64,000 nucleotides of DNA, taken from contig NZ_JARBTM010000007.1 in the NCBI RefSeq assembly GCF_029240175.1, positions 62,001 through 126,000 on the forward strand, written 5' to 3'. The translations under genes were made by a program, and so were the position numbers. Position 1 is the first letter of the stretch. Each line of letters begins with the position of its first letter. Below, piece by piece: positions 59,469 to 64,000 of this stretch. The DNA is from Anaerosolibacter sp. (GTDB taxonomy: Bacteria; Bacillota; Clostridia; Peptostreptococcales; Thermotaleaceae). The notes beneath the pieces were generated by a model, which ran no database searches, had not been told where the DNA came from, and worked only from the letters and a program-made list of their open reading frames with translations.

Positions 59469-59845
59469 TATTTTTCCCCTCCTTTAAACATTGCTACGAT
59501 ATCATCCCAATGCTTGCCTTCCATTAGCTCAAGACCAGCTTGTCGAAGGGGAATATTCTTTTCCTTAGAAACTTTATAAACAACATGGCCAGCGCCTTTT
59601 CCCATTAATCCACGATCCATGGTGCCATCTACAATTGCTTTTGCTTCTAAGCTAGAAAAGCCCATTCGCAGCAATACAGAACGTTCAATGGCAGGGGTTG
59701 TATTTTTCTTCGCTAAATCTACCAAAGGGTCTACAACCTGTTCCATAAGCTCCCAAAATCTTTGCTTTAACGCATCATCAGATAAAGATGCTAGGTGTTT
59801 TCTTCTCTCTTGGAAATCGTCTTCCCTTACAATATAACCTTTCAT
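59468..59845 (-). CDS. oraS: D-ornithine 4,5-aminomutase small subunit
   Basis: 125 aa directly upstream of oraE and overlapping its start. Confidence 0.92.
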   Translation of the reverse strand: MKGYIVREDDFQERRKHLASLSDDALKQRFWELMEQVVDPLVDLAKKNTTPAIERSVLLRMGFSSLEAKAIVDGTMDRGLMGKGAGHVVYKVSKEKNIPLRQAGLELMEGKHWDDIVAMFKGGEK

Positions 59846-59938
59846 TCATTTCCCTCCTAATTTTCATAAGATATTTTTAGATAATAAAGGGAGTAAGGCA
59901 CTCTCTAGCTTCTACTCCCTTTATCTATTTTTGTATAC

Positions 59939-61366
59939 TTATAATTGAATATTTCTTTCTGCTAAGGATTCTTTCACAAAATCATAAGAAGACTTTGTCT
60001 CTTGCACGAGGAAGTCCATATCTGCATCAGAAATTTTCTCGATCCCCCGTATTTCTAGACAGTTTTTAATATATGATTTTCTGATCTTATCCATATCAAA
60101 ATCTCTTGCTTTGATTAAGCTTGGATGATTAGGAAGAATAATGTTTTGTCCTGGTACTTCTTCCTCTGGATTTCCGAAACGAATCTCAATACCATTTTCA
60201 CGAGCAAAGGATAACTGTGCTTGAATGTGCTTTCCTGCTCCTGTATATTCAGTTTCTTGTACAACAATAATCTGATCTTCATTAAGTTCTTGGGCAATAC
60301 TGAAAGCAGCTGCCAATGAAGTATTGCCAGCGGGACCTCTTTCCAAGCCTTCAAGCTGGGCTAAAATCTCTGTCATATAGAATACCTCGCCTTGGGATAC
60401 CGTGACATAGCGATCCATATATCGAAGAGGTCTTGCTGCAGATCTGGGTACATCTGAGCGGTCAGGCCAAGTAGAAAACGGCATACCAAAGCCTGTATGA
60501 CCTGTGGTAAAGGACTTTTTGTTGAACTGTTCATCTGATGCCATATGAAGTCCCTGGAGATTGACACTGGCCCCAACAACATTCACACTCTCAGCACCTG
60601 CTTTGATTAATCCTCGAGCAGTACCCGTCAAATTACCACCGCCCGCATTGGTACATACAACAACATCCGGATCTCTACCTATTTTCTCTCTAAACTGTAT
60701 GGCCAGTTCATATCCAAGGGTTTCAACTCCAGCGATTCCAAAAGGTGTATATAGGGAAGCATTGAAGTATCCTGTCTCCTCTAATAGTTTTAAGAAGGTA
60801 TAGAATAGTTCCGGACCAACTGTTAGCTGCACAACTTCTGCACCATAGGCTTCACATTTTCTTGCTTTCTCAATGATTTCAGGCTGACCTACACCTTTAC
60901 TGTCATAGCATTCCTGAACAATGATACACTTTAAACCATGCATAGCAGCTTGGCTTGCTACGGCAGCACCATAATTTCCGCTGGTGGCAGCAATGACACC
61001 CTTATAGCCCAATTTTTTTGCATGGTATACAGCATTGGCAGCCCGTCTTGCTTTAAAGCTTCCAGATGGATTTGAAGCCTCGTCTTTTATAAAGATTCTT
61101 GCGCCTTTGCCTTTTGGGGCCACCTTTCTTGCTAATGCAGTTAGGTTTTTTAATTCGAGAACAGGTGTATTGCCTACCCCTGTATCTCCTTGAATTTTCT
61201 GCATTTCTTCAAGGGTATATCCAGTTTCCCTCATCATCTTTTCATAGTCAAAAGCGATGGAGCCAGATTCAAATATAGAATAGTCGATACCGACTGCCTG
61301 CTTCATAATTTCATTTCTTCTGGCCATTAGCCCTTGGTAGCTCATATCCTTACTCATGAACATCAC
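59939..61366 (-). CDS. ortB: 2-amino-4-oxopentanoate thiolase beta subunit (PLP fold)
   Basis: DEASNPSGSFKARRAANAVY PLP motif; cluster context. Confidence 0.9.
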   Translation of the reverse strand: MMFMSKDMSYQGLMARRNEIMKQAVGIDYSIFESGSIAFDYEKMMRETGYTLEEMQKIQGDTGVGNTPVLELKNLTALARKVAPKGKGARIFIKDEASNPSGSFKARRAANAVYHAKKLGYKGVIAATSGNYGAAVASQAAMHGLKCIIVQECYDSKGVGQPEIIEKARKCEAYGAEVVQLTVGPELFYTFLKLLEETGYFNASLYTPFGIAGVETLGYELAIQFREKIGRDPDVVVCTNAGGGNLTGTARGLIKAGAESVNVVGASVNLQGLHMASDEQFNKKSFTTGHTGFGMPFSTWPDRSDVPRSAARPLRYMDRYVTVSQGEVFYMTEILAQLEGLERGPAGNTSLAAAFSIAQELNEDQIIVVQETEYTGAGKHIQAQLSFARENGIEIRFGNPEEEVPGQNIILPNHPSLIKARDFDMDKIRKSYIKNCLEIRGIEKISDADMDFLVQETKSSYDFVKESLAERNIQL

Positions 61367-61658
61367 CTCCTGCTAGTATAGACCTTGCTTGAATACCTAT
61401 TTGAAGAAGTTCTGGCACAAACTTTCCATAATTGTGGGTATAGGCTGGATTAATTTCAACTAGCTCTCCCTCAACTCTTCTTCCAGTAATCGTAACAACT
61501 TCAACAAATTGACCTATTTCGGCATCTGATTGAATAAATCCTTTAACCCAGGATTCTAAAGGAACTTTTCTTGTATCATCAGGAACTTGAGGAGCTCTTT
61601 CCTCACTTGTTAGGACAATATTATAAATTTTAACCCATTCTCCTCTATTGGCCTTCAT
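61350..61658 (-). CDS. ortA: 2-amino-4-oxopentanoate thiolase alpha subunit
   Basis: 102 aa, context between ord and ortB, translationally overlapping ortB. Confidence 0.88.
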   Translation of the reverse strand: MKANRGEWVKIYNIVLTSEERAPQVPDDTRKVPLESWVKGFIQSDAEIGQFVEVVTITGRRVEGELVEINPAYTHNYGKFVPELLQIGIQARSILAGGDVHE

Positions 61659-61667
61659 AAAATTCGC

Positions 61668-62714
61668 CTACCTTTTTATTAAATCTCTCATGTCGCCCAT
61701 GATCGCTCTTGGTACTGGTAAATCTAACATTGTTTTTAACCCTGGATCAGCATTGATTACATGAGGAATCATGTTTACACACATAGCAATAGTTCCAAGT
61801 CCACCTTCAACTTCAGGCTTATTGGCCATGTTAATTTCAGGTGTTCCTTTGATTGTGATATAATCACCAGTCTCAGTACCTTCCATCTCTGGTTCGATTT
61901 GCTGCGGATGAATCATATCAATTTTAACTTCACCGTCTACAAAACCTTGACCAGTCATATTAACACCAGCTACATTGCCTGCAGCTGCAAATCCATAAGG
62001 AGACTTTCTATCTACAGAAGTGACAATTGGCTTCATTTGTTGTTCGAATTTTTCTACTTTCCAACCAATCGCATCACCAATCATTCTTATTGATTCTGCA
62101 AAACCAACATGTCCAGCTAAAGTACCATCTTTTACTCCCTTTTCAAACTCTTCAACAGTTATGCCCACACCTTGTTCTTCCATTACAGCTGGCCCGAATG
62201 GTGATAAACTATTTACACGTTTGGCCTCAATGTGCTCTACATCGACCATACAACCAGTTAAGCAAACAACCAATAAATCCATCATAAGGCCCGGATTAAT
62301 CCCAGTTCCAAGGATTGAGACACCGTTTTCCTTTGCTATTCTATCCAGTTCTGCAGCTAACTCAGGATTTTGAGCTTGTGGATAAGCCATTTCTTCTGCA
62401 GTCGATACAACATTTACTTTCTTTTCCAATACAGCTTTTAATCTTGGAAAAGCACTTTTTGTAAATGAATCTGTAGCACAAAGGCAAACATCGCAACTTC
62501 CCTCTGTAACAACTTCATCGATATTTGGGTTAATGATTACCTCTGGGCGGTCTCCTCTCTCTACGCCTAGTACATCATACATACTTCTTCCTACTCGAGC
62601 ATTATTTCTGTCGCACACACCAACAATGTCAACACCTTTTTTCTTCAAAAGCATTTTAGCCATACCGCTGCCCATTGCACCAAATCCCCAAATCGCTACT
62701 TTTACATTTTCCAT
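61668..62714 (-). CDS. ord: 2,4-diaminopentanoate dehydrogenase
   Basis: VAIWGFGAMGSGMAKMLLKKKGVDIVGVCDRN Rossmann N-terminus, cluster context. Confidence 0.92.
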   Translation of the reverse strand: MENVKVAIWGFGAMGSGMAKMLLKKKGVDIVGVCDRNNARVGRSMYDVLGVERGDRPEVIINPNIDEVVTEGSCDVCLCATDSFTKSAFPRLKAVLEKKVNVVSTAEEMAYPQAQNPELAAELDRIAKENGVSILGTGINPGLMMDLLVVCLTGCMVDVEHIEAKRVNSLSPFGPAVMEEQGVGITVEEFEKGVKDGTLAGHVGFAESIRMIGDAIGWKVEKFEQQMKPIVTSVDRKSPYGFAAAGNVAGVNMTGQGFVDGEVKIDMIHPQQIEPEMEGTETGDYITIKGTPEINMANKPEVEGGLGTIAMCVNMIPHVINADPGLKTMLDLPVPRAIMGDMRDLIKR

Positions 62715-62761
62715 TATATAGACACCTCCAAATTATTAAATGATTCAACACTCCCTTAATA

Positions 62762-62777
62762 TGCAAAATCCCTGCCA
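62762..62777 (-). promoter_or_regulatory. Sigma-54 (-24/-12) promoter for the ornithine operon
   Basis: Minus strand TTGGCAG-GGATT-TTGCA, matching TGGCAC-N5-TTGCA. Confidence 0.82.
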
Positions 62778-62904
62778 ATATTTTTTGTTTGATTTGAGGA
62801 AATATCCATTAAATATTCAGAAATCACGCATACTTCGATAAAATTATGCATTTTTATGCCATTTATACGCTTATAGCTGTAATCAGTCTATGAAAAAGAA
62901 TAGA

Positions 62905-62968
62905 AACCATAGTAAAACGCAAAAATATTTGCACTTGCATGCAAATATTTTTGCGTTTTACTATGGTT
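62905..62968 (-). terminator. 28-bp perfect-stem hairpin at the 3' end of the sigma-54 activator gene
   Basis: AACCATAGTAAAACGCAAAAATATTTGC-acttgcat-GCAAATATTTTTGCGTTTTACTATGGTT. Confidence 0.65.
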
Positions 62969-64000
62969 GAATATCAAATCTTTTCAACTTATGCTGAAGG
63001 GTTTGTCTCTTAATACCTAATTTTTCAGACGCTTTGCTGATGTTGTTATTACAGTCTTTTAGTGCTCTCAAGATAAAATCTTTCTCTATTTTTTCAAGAG
63101 TCTTTGTTAAATCCTGGGAAGGGAGAGAATCTTGTTTTTGATAATGTGCAAATATTTTTGCATTCGTTTGTGGAGGGAAATGCTCTTTTTCCAAAATTTC
63201 TTCTTTTTCAATAATATTCATTGCACCTTCGATGGTATTTTCTAATTCCCGTACATTCCCTGGCCATCGATATTCTTGAAATGCTTCCAAAACCAAAGGG
63301 TCTATATTTTGAACATTCTTCAATAATTTCCTATTGTATTTTTTTATAAACCACCTAACCAATAACTCAATATCATCTTTCCGCTCTCTTAATGGTGGGA
63401 GAATGATAGGAATTACATTTAGCCTATAAAATAAATCTTTTCTAAGGTTTCCTTTATCAATGGCTTCATATGGGTCTTGGTTGGTACTTGCAATGATTCT
63501 GACATCGATTGGAATATCTTTTATACCTCCTACCCTTCGCACATATCCTTCTTGTAATACCCTTAGCAGTTTAGATTGCAGCTGTAACCCCATGGAATTC
63601 ATTTCATCTAGAAAAATAGTTCCACCATTGGCTTGCTCAAAAAGACCTGGGCGATCAATAGCACCTGTAAATCCACCTTTTGAGGTCCCAAATAAAATTC
63701 CTTCCAAGAGAGACTCGGGAAGTGCTGCACAATTTTGAGGTATAAAGGGTTTGCCAGCCCGATGGCTTCCATAATGAATACTTTGGGCCACTAACTCTTT
63801 GCCAGTACCTGTTTCTCCATAGATTAAAACACTTGAAGATGACAGAGCAGCTTTTTTTGCATACAAAACAGCCTTCACAAATTCGGTACTATTACCAATC
63901 ATGCTTTCAAAGGTAAATTTTCTAATCTTGTTTCCCTCTTGCTTGTCAGGCTTGGACAGCTTGAGTTGAAGTGTCATGATCTGTTCTGATAGCTGCTTGA
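62961..64000 (-). CDS. Sigma-54-dependent transcriptional activator (AAA+ and Fis-type HTH), N-terminus beyond the window
   Basis: GETGTGKELVAQSIH, GGFTGAIDRPGLFEQANGGTIFLDEM, C-terminal Fis HTH; frame stays open to the window edge (KQLSEQIMTLQL). Confidence 0.92.
   Translation of the reverse strand, partial: KQLSEQIMTLQLKLSKPDKQEGNKIRKFTFESMIGNSTEFVKAVLYAKKAALSSSSVLIYGETGTGKELVAQSIHYGSHRAGKPFIPQNCAALPESLLEGILFGTSKGGFTGAIDRPGLFEQANGGTIFLDEMNSMGLQLQSKLLRVLQEGYVRRVGGIKDIPIDVRIIASTNQDPYEAIDKGNLRKDLFYRLNVIPIILPPLRERKDDIELLVRWFIKKYNRKLLKNVQNIDPLVLEAFQEYRWPGNVRELENTIEGAMNIIEKEEILEKEHFPPQTNAKIFAHYQKQDSLPSQDLTKTLEKIEKDFILRALKDCNNNISKASEKLGIKRQTLQHKLKRFDIQP

Overview
The window is from a low-GC, spore-forming, Clostridia-like chromosome (gene content resembles Alkaliphilus-type anaerobes; no search was possible). 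Main contents: an IS1182-like insertion sequence; a type IV pilus cluster (pilB-pilT-pilC-pilin plus a Wzy_C-like protein) behind a probable c-di-GMP-II riboswitch; a conserved housekeeping block (udk, mltG, rnj, fur, ruvX, ireB, alaS with T-box, mnmA, iscU/iscS/iscR-like); a probable spore-surface glycan cluster; and an ornithine-degradation cluster (orr, GlmL/MutL-like, oraE, oraS, ortB, ortA, ord) with a sigma-54 promoter and activator. The main discovery candidate is a split sigK. The 5' half (16970..16539, minus) and 3' half (9533..9228, minus) of one pro-SigK gene are separated by a 7,005-bp element that encodes a large serine recombinase (14978..16516). The element is bounded by a 13-bp direct repeat, TTCATTGCCTTCT, at 9534..9546 and 16539..16551. 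In-silico excision restores an in-frame ~245-aa pro-SigK. It also yields a symmetric 48-bp circle junction whose outer arms sit 5 bp further out than the matching motif in the chromosomal half-site, as expected for attP versus attB of large serine integrases. The cargo is not phage-like: CAAX protease, a 50-aa ORF, an SLH protein, a CapA-like lipoprotein and a metallophosphoesterase. Three sites matching a sigma-K consensus (AC-N16-CATAnnnTA) lie in the glycan/spore-surface cluster.
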